Shown: piece after piece, positions 1-6,830 of the stretch
How positions within the stretch are numbered: the stretch's first letter is position 1
Layout of the letters: each line of letters opens with the position of its first letter
Assembly (NCBI RefSeq): GCF_020217185.1
Contig: NZ_JAIWNX010000088.1
Location: forward strand, 1-10,000
Direction: 5' to 3'
DNA length: 10,000 nucleotides
Origin: Asticcacaulis sp.
Lineage (GTDB): Bacteria; Pseudomonadota; Alphaproteobacteria; Caulobacterales; Caulobacteraceae
Translations under genes and position numbers: made by a program
Notes under the pieces: model-generated
The model's database searches: none
Told to the model about the DNA's origin: nothing
The model's input: only the letters and a program-made list of their open reading frames with translations

Positions 1-829
<829 letters not shown>

Positions 830-899
830 GCGCGTACTGTGGACCGATTCGGTGAATTTCCATCCGACAGGCGATGGAGGACGTGAACAATCCATAAAC

Positions 900-929
900 A
901 AAAAGGCCGCAAACCCCAAGGGGCTTGCG
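900..929 (-). terminator. Rho-independent terminator of torF-1
   Basis: On the minus strand CGCAAGCCCC pairs with GGGGTTTGCG (arms at 920-929 and 908-917). One G-T pair is a G-U wobble in this RNA but an A-C mismatch on the other strand, which supports minus-strand use. A short run of five U follows after GCC. It lies 43 bases beyond the torF-1 stop and separates that gene from parE. Confidence 0.75.
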
Positions 930-972
930 ACCGATTTCTGTGGCTTAATGCCAGATGGCTTGGCCGGAAGGC

Positions 973-1641
973 TTAGAACGCCGCCTTGATGGTCAGGGCG
1001 AGCTGTTCCTTCATGGGGTTGCGAGCGAAGCTCTTGCCCAGATCGTGATCGCCGGTGTCCCAATAGCGGACGTCGAGCGACAGGTTCGAGGTCAGGGCGT
1101 AGCCCGCACCCAGGTTCCAGGTAGTGTATTCGCCCGTAGAGGCCTCATACTTGCCCATGGCACCCGAAACCGACCACTTGTCGGTCAGCGGATAGGCCGC
1201 GTTCAGTTCGTAGTAGGGGTTTTCCAGCGTTTCCCAGTTGGTGTAGATCGCCGCACCGATCGTGCCCTTGCCCATCGGGTGGGTGAAGCCGGCCTTCAGT
1301 TCGCCGAAGTTCAGAGCGTCTTCATCCGGATAGGCGTAATAGATAGCGCCGAAGTCAAATGACCAGTTGCCGACGGTCGGCTTCACGCCGGCATACAGAT
1401 CAACTTCCAGCGAAGCGTCTGAACCGAAATCGACGTTCGAAGCCCAGGTGCCGGCGTAGAAGGAACCGTTGGTGTAGTCGATGCCACCCTGAACAGCGGC
1501 TTCCTTGTCTGTCTGCGTGACGCCGCGCCAGACATAGTTGTTGGTGGCGGCGATGTTGTAGCTGAGGGCGCCTTCGGCGGAGGCGGCACCGGCGACCAGA
1601 GCGCTGGCGGCGATCGTAGCGGCGAGGAGGAACTTCTTCAT
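973..1641 (-). CDS. TorF-family (TIGR02001) putative outer-membrane porin, copy 1
   Basis: This 222-residue protein is a predicted small outer-membrane beta-barrel. It begins with a signal peptide, MKKFLLAATIAASALVAGAASA, with likely cleavage at ASA|EG after residue 22. The mature part has alternating aromatic/polar strands and family hallmarks: YVWRGVTQTD, QGGIDYTNG, FYAGTWASNVDFG and GKGTIGAA. It ends in a C-terminal Phe (LTIKAAF), as expected for recognition by the BAM machinery. The ATG is preceded by AGGA about 9 bases upstream. It is a clear paralogue of the next gene upstream (2013-2648), more than half identical by eye, and sits in its own transcription unit with promoter and terminator. 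Substrate is not known. Porins of this family often lie beside amtB/glnK, as here, so a link to nitrogen uptake is plausible but inferred. Confidence 0.88.
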   Translation of the reverse strand: MKKFLLAATIAASALVAGAASAEGALSYNIAATNNYVWRGVTQTDKEAAVQGGIDYTNGSFYAGTWASNVDFGSDASLEVDLYAGVKPTVGNWSFDFGAIYYAYPDEDALNFGELKAGFTHPMGKGTIGAAIYTNWETLENPYYELNAAYPLTDKWSVSGAMGKYEASTGEYTTWNLGAGYALTSNLSLDVRYWDTGDHDLGKSFARNPMKEQLALTIKAAF

Positions 1642-1667
1642 GATCTGTATCCTGTTTTATGGTTCAG

Positions 1668-1700
1668 ATTATAGCCCGCAGTACGCAACTGCGGTGTAAA
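1668..1700 (-). promoter_or_regulatory. Probable torF-1 promoter with overlapping inverted repeat
   Basis: Reading the minus strand there is a perfect TATAAT -10 box at 1673-1668, preceded by GC (GCTATAAT). This resembles the Caulobacter GCTANAWC -10 consensus. No good -35 box is visible at normal spacing. TTTACA at 1700-1695 is 21 bases upstream, which is too far. The missing -35 suggests an activated promoter. The spacer and -35 region hold a perfect inverted repeat, CCGCAGT-N5-ACTGCGG, at 1676-1694. The start of transcription would be about 20 bases before the ATG. Confidence 0.5.
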
Positions 1701-1812
1701 TCGAAGTTTAATGTAGCAATTTTTACGCTGCGTACTACCCCCTGCGGAAGGTTTGGTGGCGCTTGATGTAAAATTGTCACGAATCTCTAACGCGATATTC
1801 ACACACGCTAAT

Positions 1813-1830
1813 ATCAATTATATAATTGAT
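1813..1830. repeat. 18-bp perfect palindrome in an AT-rich island
   Basis: ATCAATTAT followed by ATAATTGAT is a perfect 18-bp palindrome inside an unusually AT-rich stretch. A second small palindrome, AATTCGAATT, is at 1844-1853. It lies about 140 bases upstream of the torF-1 -10 box, so it may bind a regulator or nucleoid protein. It is not an FNR/FixK box, whose half-sites face the other way (TTGAT-N4-ATCAA). Confidence 0.55.
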
Positions 1831-1900
1831 TTTAAATAATAAAAATTCGAATTGAATCGGGTTCTCTTTTCTGTGTGTTGCAAATGTGGCGAGGTTTTTC

Positions 1901-1938
1901 TGCGGCGCAGCGTTACTTTTGCGCCGCAGTGCGCAAAA
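1901..1938. repeat. Two overlapping, mutually exclusive hairpins
   Basis: TGCGGCGC (1901-1908) is perfectly complementary to GCGCCGCA (1921-1928). TTTTGCGC (1917-1924) is perfectly complementary to GCGCAAAA (1931-1938). The two pairings share bases 1921-1924 and cannot form together. Neither is followed by a convincing U-run on either strand, so terminator function is doubtful. Confidence 0.5.
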
Positions 1939-1959
1939 AGCGAATCGGTCTCAGCCTGA

Positions 1960-1990
1960 GAAACCGCCCGCGCGAGCAGAGGGCGGTTTC
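1960..1990 (-). terminator. Terminator hairpin of torF-2
   Basis: A perfect 10-bp stem, GAAACCGCCC with GGGCGGTTTC, encloses an 11-base loop and starts 23 bases beyond the torF-2 stop. The U-run is short (the stem's own TTTC, then TCAGG), so it may be a modest terminator. Confidence 0.65.
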
Positions 1991-2012
1991 CTGATCAAAC
2001 CGGCTTCACGCC

Positions 2013-2648
2013 TTAAAACGCGGCCTTCAGGCTGAGCACGACACGTTCGTCGCTGTAGCGCGTATCGACGTCGGTATCGTGGTAACGCAGGTCCACAGAC
2101 AGGTTGGAGGTGAGGGCGTAGGCCCCGCCGAGGTTCCAGGTATTGTAGGTGCCATAGTCACCAAATGCGCCGGAAACGGACACCTTATCGGTCAGAGGAT
2201 AGGCGGCGTTGACTTCGAAATAGTCTTCGAAATTGTCATCTGTGTTGAAATAGGCCGCTGCACCGATGGTGCCCTTGCCGAGGGGGTGGCTAACGCCCAG
2301 TTTGACTTCCTCGAAATTCAGGTCGTCTTCCTGCGGATAGAGATAGGCCAGAACGCCGATGTCGAAGGTAAAATTACCCGCTATGGGCTTTACCCCAGCG
2401 TAAAGGTCCAGCTCATAGTCGGCCTTGCCACCGAAATCGACGTTGGACGCCCAGGTGCCGGCGTAAAACATGCCGTTGGTGTAATCGATGCCGCCCTGAA
2501 TAGCCGCATTTTCGTCAGTCTGGGTGACGCCACGCCAGACGTAGTCGGACGTAACCCCGACATTATAGCTGACCGTACCTTCGGCCGAGGCGGCACCCGC
2601 TGTGAACAGGGCCGTAGTGGCTGCGGCAATGATAATTACTTTTTTCAT
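2013..2648 (-). CDS. TorF-family (TIGR02001) putative outer-membrane porin, copy 2
   Basis: This predicted outer-membrane beta-barrel of 211 residues is paralogous to the gene at 973-1641. The signal peptide is MKKVIIIAAATTALFTAGAASA, cleaved before EG. Conserved blocks are YVWRGVTQTD, AAIQGGIDYTNG, FYAGTWASNVDFGG, LDLYAGVKP, GKGTIGAAAY, AAYPLTDKVSVSGA and a terminal LSLKAAF. The open frame extends 45 codons further upstream to 2783, but I reject that start: the extension has no protein-like character, whereas the ATG at 2646-2648 has a strong GAGGAA Shine-Dalgarno sequence and begins a textbook signal peptide. The gene lies between amtB, which has its own terminator, and copy 1. It differs from copy 1 mostly in the loops between strands. 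A role in passage of small nitrogenous solutes is suggested only by position. Confidence 0.88.
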   Translation of the reverse strand: MKKVIIIAAATTALFTAGAASAEGTVSYNVGVTSDYVWRGVTQTDENAAIQGGIDYTNGMFYAGTWASNVDFGGKADYELDLYAGVKPIAGNFTFDIGVLAYLYPQEDDLNFEEVKLGVSHPLGKGTIGAAAYFNTDDNFEDYFEVNAAYPLTDKVSVSGAFGDYGTYNTWNLGGAYALTSNLSVDLRYHDTDVDTRYSDERVVLSLKAAF

Positions 2649-2654
2649 GATGAC

Positions 2655-2660
2655 TTCCTC
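2655..2660 (-). promoter_or_regulatory. Shine-Dalgarno site fixing the torF-2 start
   Basis: GAGGAA on the minus strand, 6 bases before the ATG at 2648, selects that start over the in-frame upstream codon at 2783. Confidence 0.75.
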
Positions 2661-2851
2661 ATTTTTTATGGGGCCACCTGAACGCTTCTCCTGCACAGTA
2701 TTGGCGCTATAGAATTTTTGTGACGCCATGGCTTTCATAGTACATGCAAGAAAAGAAATTTCCACTACCCATTCAATAAACAAAGATAGTGTATCAAAAA
2801 TGCAAAATTTAAAAGAATTGTATTCATGGAAACTACATAGACTGTACGATA

Positions 2852-2881
2852 TAAAAAATGGAGCGCCCGAAGGCGCTCCAT
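2852..2881 (-). terminator. Strong rho-independent terminator of amtB with UUCG loop
   Basis: On the minus strand ATGGAGCGCC pairs perfectly with GGCGCTCCAT around a TTCG loop, the very stable C(UUCG)G tetraloop, and the T-run TTTTTTAT follows. It lies 27 bases past the amtB stop. The A-T base of the stem blends into the T-run. Confidence 0.92.
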
Positions 2882-2908
2882 CTATATCACGTAGTTTGTA
2901 TTTAACTA

Positions 2909-4348
2909 TTAGTGATGCACTTCGTCATGCAGAGCCGAGTCGAGACCCGCTTCTTCATCCGCTTCCGACACGCGCAGGCCCGTAGTGAACTTGCAGATGA
3001 CGAGGATGACGAGGGTGCCGATGGCCGACCACAGGATGGTATAGACCAGACCCATGATCTGCGTACCGACGCTGGCACCTTCCGACAGGCTGTTGATCGC
3101 CGGATCGGCGAATACGCCGGTCAGGACCGCGCCGAGGGCACCGCCCGCGCCGTGGATGCCGAAGGCGTCCAGCGAGTCATCATAGCCGAGCAGCTTCTTG
3201 ACCCACGAAGCGAAGACGTAGCAGACCGGACCCGCAATCAGGCCGATGATCAGGGCGCCCGTCGGGTTGACGAAGCCCGCAGCCGGGGTGATGGCGACCA
3301 GACCAGCCACGAGACCGGACAGAATGCCCAGCAGCGACGGCTTACGACGGATGGTCCATTCGACCAGCTTCCACGACAGGGCCGCAGCCAGTGCCGCCAG
3401 GATCGTGTTGAGCAGGGCGGCCGCACCGATGCCGTCCGGAGTCCAAGCCGAGCCAGCGTTGAAGCCGATCCAGCCAACGAACAGGAGCGCGGCACCGATC
3501 ATGACGAAGATCAGGTTGTTCGGCGCCATTTCTTCGGTGCCATAACCCTTACGACGGCCAAGGAAGAGGGCCGCAACCAGACCAGCTACACCGGAGTTGA
3601 CGTGAACAACGGCGCCACCGGCGAAGTCGAGCACGCCCATGCTGCCCATGAAGCCGCCGCCCCAGACCTGGTGACAGATCGGCGCGTAGACGAAGACCGA
3701 CCACAGGGCCATGAACAACAGCAGACCCGACAGCTTGATACGCTCGGCAAAGGCGCCGGTGATCAGGGCCGGGGTGATGATGGCAAAGGTCATCTGATAG
3801 GAGATCCACAGCATTTCAGGCAGGCCGGGGGCCAGATTGAAAGCCGTATCCTTGGTGACGCCCTTCAGCAGGACCGTATCGAAACCGCCGATAAACTTGT
3901 TGACGGTCTCGGCCGGAAGACCGAACAGCGCTTTGTCAGCCACCCCGAAGGACAGGCTGTAGCCGACGACATACCACAGGATGCCCGCGACGCACGACAC
4001 GGCGACGGATTGCGTCACGGTGGCGATGACGTTCTTCTTACGCACCATACCGCCGTAGAACAGGGCCAGACCCGGCAGGGTCATCATCAGCACGAGGGCG
4101 GTCGAAAGGAAGACGAAGGACGAGGACGCAAGGTCCAGTTCCAGCGGCTTCTGGTGAGCGAGCAGGGCCGGAGCCGGCGCTTCGGCCGCAGCCGCTTCAG
4201 CCGGAGCAGCCTCTGAGGCCGGGGCCGCTTCCGAAACCGCAGCTTCGGAAGTGACAGCCGCCGCGTGGGCGACGGTGACGACCGGAGCCGTCATGAGGAG
4301 GGCTGCGGAGGCCGCAAGCACCTTTGAGAATTTAATCCACGTTTTCAA
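2909..4348 (-). CDS. amtB: Ammonium transporter AmtB
   Basis: AmtB is a trimeric inner-membrane channel that conducts ammonium/ammonia. At 479 residues it is longer than a minimal Amt because a signal peptide (about 1-29, cleavage near AHA|A) is followed by an Ala/Glu/Pro-rich linker (about 30-64). The eleven-helix core starts near residue 74. Key features are GLALFYGGMVRKKNV (93-107), Phe188 in QMTFAIITPALITGAFAER, Trp229 in CHQVWGGG, Asp241 and the first pore histidine His249 in DFAGGAVVHVNSG, and the second pore histidine His399 in DAFGIHGAGGALG. The start is TTG at 4346-4348, set by an AAGGGGG Shine-Dalgarno sequence. The gene follows glnA but has its own upstream region. No glnK is present in the window, so GlnB from the neighbouring operon, or a GlnK elsewhere, must gate it. 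The tail DSALHDEVHH is soluble. Confidence 0.97.
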   Translation of the reverse strand: MKTWIKFSKVLAASAALLMTAPVVTVAHAAAVTSEAAVSEAAPASEAAPAEAAAAEAPAPALLAHQKPLELDLASSSFVFLSTALVLMMTLPGLALFYGGMVRKKNVIATVTQSVAVSCVAGILWYVVGYSLSFGVADKALFGLPAETVNKFIGGFDTVLLKGVTKDTAFNLAPGLPEMLWISYQMTFAIITPALITGAFAERIKLSGLLLFMALWSVFVYAPICHQVWGGGFMGSMGVLDFAGGAVVHVNSGVAGLVAALFLGRRKGYGTEEMAPNNLIFVMIGAALLFVGWIGFNAGSAWTPDGIGAAALLNTILAALAAALSWKLVEWTIRRKPSLLGILSGLVAGLVAITPAAGFVNPTGALIIGLIAGPVCYVFASWVKKLLGYDDSLDAFGIHGAGGALGAVLTGVFADPAINSLSEGASVGTQIMGLVYTILWSAIGTLVILVICKFTTGLRVSEADEEAGLDSALHDEVHH

Positions 4349-4353
4349 GTTAT

Positions 4354-4360
4354 CCCCCTT
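4354..4360 (-). promoter_or_regulatory. Shine-Dalgarno site for the amtB TTG start
   Basis: AAGGGGG on the minus strand ends 5 bases before TTG at 4348. No in-frame ATG or GTG fits the signal peptide better, so TTG is the likely initiator. Confidence 0.7.
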
Positions 4361-4375
4361 GGATAAGCGGATGTT

Positions 4376-4392
4376 GCACTGGCGAAGAGTGC
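4376..4392. promoter_or_regulatory. Dyad in the amtB leader resembling the one before glnB
   Basis: On the plus strand GCACT-GGCGAAG-AGTGC forms a perfect 5-7-5 dyad, with TT preceding it (TTGCACT). It lies 28-44 bases upstream of the amtB start. It matches the glnB dyad at 6508-6528 as TTGCAYT-N7-ARTGC. It resembles an NtrC site (TGCACC-N5-GGTGCA) but the spacing is 2 bases longer. It could instead act as an RNA hairpin. Confidence 0.4.
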
Positions 4393-4519
4393 CGCCATCC
4401 GATTGTTTCGCAAAGGGTTTTATTAAGACTTGAGGCGAGGAGCGGGCGTCGCGAGGCGCAATGCGTCATTTATGTGTCAATATGGCCGTCTGAAACGCGC
4501 AAACCCAGAAAAACGTTTT

Positions 4520-4548
4520 GGTATCATGTGATACGATAAAGGTATCAT
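4520..4548. promoter_or_regulatory. Operator-like GGTATCAT repeats upstream of amtB
   Basis: GGTATCAT occurs at 4520-4527 and again at 4541-4548, 21 bases apart, which is two helical turns. The first copy is also the left half of the dyad GTATCA-TG-TGATAC (4521-4534). A further GGTATC is at 4582-4587. This arrangement looks like a binding site for a dimeric repressor or activator, about 170-200 bases upstream of amtB. The regulator is not identified. Confidence 0.4.
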
Positions 4549-4615
4549 TTGAAATTAAATTTCCACCCGGCTTGACGTAACGGTATCGGGTGGCGGTTTG
4601 GATCGCCAAACGCAA

Positions 4616-4645
4616 ACAAGCCGCCCCTTTTCAGGAGCGACTTGT
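4616..4645 (-). terminator. Terminator of the glnB-glnA operon
   Basis: On the minus strand ACAAGTCGCTCC pairs with GGGGCGGCTTGT as a 12-bp stem containing two G-U wobbles, with a 6-base loop. TTGCGTTT follows as an imperfect U-tract. The hairpin begins 36 bases beyond the glnA stop. Confidence 0.75.
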
Positions 4646-4681
4646 TCTTTGAAATCAACCCTTTGCAGGGAGATGTTCAGC

Positions 4682-6088
4682 TTAGCCCTTGTAGTACATC
4701 TCGAACTCGATCGGGTGCGGACGCAGTTCGAAGGCCATCACTTCTTCCATCTTCAGTTCGATGTAGGAGTCGATGAAGTCGTCGTCGAACACGCCACCCT
4801 TCTTGAGGAAGGCGCGGTCCTTGTCGAGGTTGTCGAGGGCTTCACGCAGGCTGCCGCAGACTTCCGGCACGGCCTTTTGCTCTTGCGGCGGCAGGTCGTA
4901 CAGGTTCTTGTCGGCCGCGGGGCCCGGATCGATACGGTTTTCGATACCGTCGAGACCGGCCATCAGCAGGGCGGTGAAGGTCAGGTAGGGGTTGCCCAGC
5001 GGATCGGGGAAGCGCGCTTCGATACGCTTGCCCTTCGGCGAGGAGACCCACGGAATACGGATCGAGGCGGAACGGTTACGCGACGAATAGGCCAGCTTCA
5101 CCGGGGCTTCGTATCCCGGAACCAGACGCTTGTAGGAGTTGGTCGTCGGGTTGGCGAAGGCGTTGATGGCCTTGGCGTGCTTGATGATGCCGCCGATGTA
5201 CCACAGGCACAGGTCCGACAGACCGGCATACTTGTCGCCGGCGAACAGCGGCTTGCCGTTCTTCCAGATCGATTGGTGGACGTGCATACCCGAACCGTTG
5301 TCACCGAACATCGGCTTCGGCATAAAGGTCGCGGTCTTGCCGTAGGCGTGGGCGACGTTCTGCACGACGTACTTGTAGAGCTGCGTACGGTCGGCCATGG
5401 TCAGCATGTCCGAGAACTTCAGGCCAAGCTCGTGCTGGGCCGGGGCCACTTCGTGGTGGTGCTTTTCCGGTTCCATGCCCAGTTCGCCCATGACGGCGAG
5501 CATTTCGCCGCGCAGGTCCTGGCACGAGTCCACCGGGTTGACCGGGAAGTAGCCGCCCTTCGGGCCCGGACGGTGACCCATATTGCCTTCGGCGTATTCT
5601 TTGGCCGAGTTGATCGGCAGTTCCGACGAGTCGAAGGAGAAGCCAGTGTTGTTCGGGGCGATCGACCAGCGGACGTCGTCGAACAGGAAGAATTCGGCTT
5701 CCGGACCGAAATAGACGGTGTCGCCGATACCGGCCGACTGCACGTAGGCGAGCGCCTTCTTGGCGATCGAGCGCGGGTCGCGGTTATAGGGCTCGTTGGT
5801 GTCCGGATTGATGACGTCGCAGAACAGGAAGAGGGTCGTCTGCTGATAGAAGGGGTCGATATAGGCCGTCTTCAGGTCCGGGCGCAGCTTCATGTCGGAT
5901 TCGTTGATGGCCTTCCAGCCGGCGATCGACGAACCGTCGAACATGGTGCCGTCATTGAGGAAGTCTTCATCGACGAGATCGATGTCGAAGGTCACATGCT
6001 GCATCTTGCCGCGAACGTCGGTGAAGCGAACGTCAACGTACTTGACGTCCTTTTCCTTGATGAGCTTGAGAATGTCTGCTGCGGTCAT
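4682..6088 (-). CDS. glnA: Glutamine synthetase, type I
   Basis: This cytoplasmic dodecameric enzyme condenses glutamate and ammonia to glutamine with ATP. At 468 residues it is the length of enterobacterial GlnA. The N-terminal beta-grasp domain includes [10 protein letters not shown] (49-58). The catalytic domain shows the metal/glutamate ligands in [10 protein letters not shown] (128-137), [11 protein letters not shown] (210-220), [10 protein letters not shown] (264-273), the [17 protein letters not shown] flap (313-329), [10 protein letters not shown] (337-346) and Glu357 in [10 protein letters not shown]. Tyr397 in KNLYDLP is the adenylylation site, so activity should be controlled by GlnE in response to PII. 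The ATG at 6086-6088 is preceded by AGGGCG. It lies 42 bases downstream of glnB with no terminator between, so the two form one operon, and a terminator follows the gene. Confidence 0.98.
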   Translation of the reverse strand: MTAADILKLIKEKDVKYVDVRFTDVRGKMQHVTFDIDLVDEDFLNDGTMFDGSSIAGWKAINESDMKLRPDLKTAYIDPFYQQTTLFLFCDVINPDTNEPYNRDPRSIAKKALAYVQSAGIGDTVYFGPEAEFFLFDDVRWSIAPNNTGFSFDSSELPINSAKEYAEGNMGHRPGPKGGYFPVNPVDSCQDLRGEMLAVMGELGMEPEKHHHEVAPAQHELGLKFSDMLTMADRTQLYKYVVQNVAHAYGKTATFMPKPMFGDNGSGMHVHQSIWKNGKPLFAGDKYAGLSDLCLWYIGGIIKHAKAINAFANPTTNSYKRLVPGYEAPVKLAYSSRNRSASIRIPWVSSPKGKRIEARFPDPLGNPYLTFTALLMAGLDGIENRIDPGPAADKNLYDLPPQEQKAVPEVCGSLREALDNLDKDRAFLKKGGVFDDDFIDSYIELKMEEVMAFELRPHPIEFEMYYKG

Positions 6089-6130
6089 TTTTTGACGCCC
6101 TGGGTTTTTGGTTGGGTAGTTTGGGGAGGA

Positions 6131-6481
<351 letters not shown>

Positions 6482-6507
6482 TCACGACCGTTAACAGCGA
6501 AAATCTT

Positions 6508-6528
6508 TTGCATTGCGACAGAATGCAA
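6508..6528. promoter_or_regulatory. 7-7-7 dyad in the glnBA leader
   Basis: TTGCATT-GCGACAG-AATGCAA is a perfect inverted repeat with 7-base arms and a 7-base centre, 39-59 bases upstream of the glnB start. It shares the pattern TTGCAYT-N7-ARTGC with the amtB leader dyad at 4376-4392. Candidate roles are a nitrogen-regulator binding site or an RNA hairpin; the sequence does not decide between them. Confidence 0.45.
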
Positions 6529-6781
6529 GCCAGATTCCGGTGAAACAGCTCACTTGACTGTAAAGATTTATTACGATGCGTGAGCGCACCCGTCCTGCCT
6601 TTAGACCCAGACGAGAGCGAATTCAAAAGGAAAATACGCCTGTTAGCTGATTTCCCTTTTTGGGTGTCTGCTTATAGGCGCAGCGCAACCCGATATGATT
6701 GCGTCTGAAATTAAATGCAGTCGTGGATCAGGTAAAGTTTAAAACGAAACCCGCGGCAGAAAAGGCTCCGGAAGCCCTGAA

Positions 6782-6807
6782 AGGCCCCGCCGTTGAGAAC
6801 GGGGCCT
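6782..6807 (-). terminator. Terminator of the TonB-dependent receptor gene
   Basis: On the minus strand AGGCCCCG (6807-6800) pairs with CGGGGCCT (6789-6782) around a 10-base loop, 23 bases beyond the stop, followed by TTCAGGG. The stem is strong and GC-rich but the U-run is short. Confidence 0.65.
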
Positions 6808-6830
6808 GACCATACGGCAGACGGTCTGGC

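Larger units (their letters stand above)
1642..2012. other. Intergenic region between the two torF genes
   Basis: This 371-base gap holds no gene. From right to left on the minus strand it contains the torF-2 terminator (1960-1990), a pair of overlapping alternative hairpins (1901-1938), an AT-rich island (about 1800-1858) with an 18-bp palindrome, and a complex inverted-repeat region (1676-1747) leading into the torF-1 promoter. Confidence 0.8.
4349..4681. other. amtB upstream region
   Basis: This 333-base gap holds no gene. It contains the glnA terminator (4616-4645), a 7-bp inverted repeat CCACCCG/CGGGTGG at 4563-4569 and 4587-4593, the GGTATCAT repeats (4520-4548), a TTGACA hexamer on the minus strand (4480-4475) with no matching -10 box, and the 5-7-5 dyad near the amtB start. 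I found no sigma-54 type GG-N10-GC promoter close to amtB. Confidence 0.7.

Noticed and set aside
973..2648. Recent duplication or mobile-element origin of the torF pair
   Set aside because: The copies have diverged substantially at protein and DNA level, and no insertion sequence, terminal repeat or target duplication flanks them.
2649..2783. 45-codon upstream extension of torF-2
   Set aside because: It lacks protein-like character and lies before a strong ribosome site plus signal peptide, in an AT-rich leader.
2912..4216. 434-residue plus-strand open frame opposite amtB
   Set aside because: It is antisense to amtB. The Asp/Arg/Gln/His-rich composition is a frame artefact of the codons of a hydrophobic membrane protein.
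4376..4392. Classical enteric NtrC site and sigma-54 promoter for amtB
   Set aside because: The dyad spacing is 7 rather than 5 between GCACY-type arms, and no GG-N10-GC element with flanking consensus was found in the leader.
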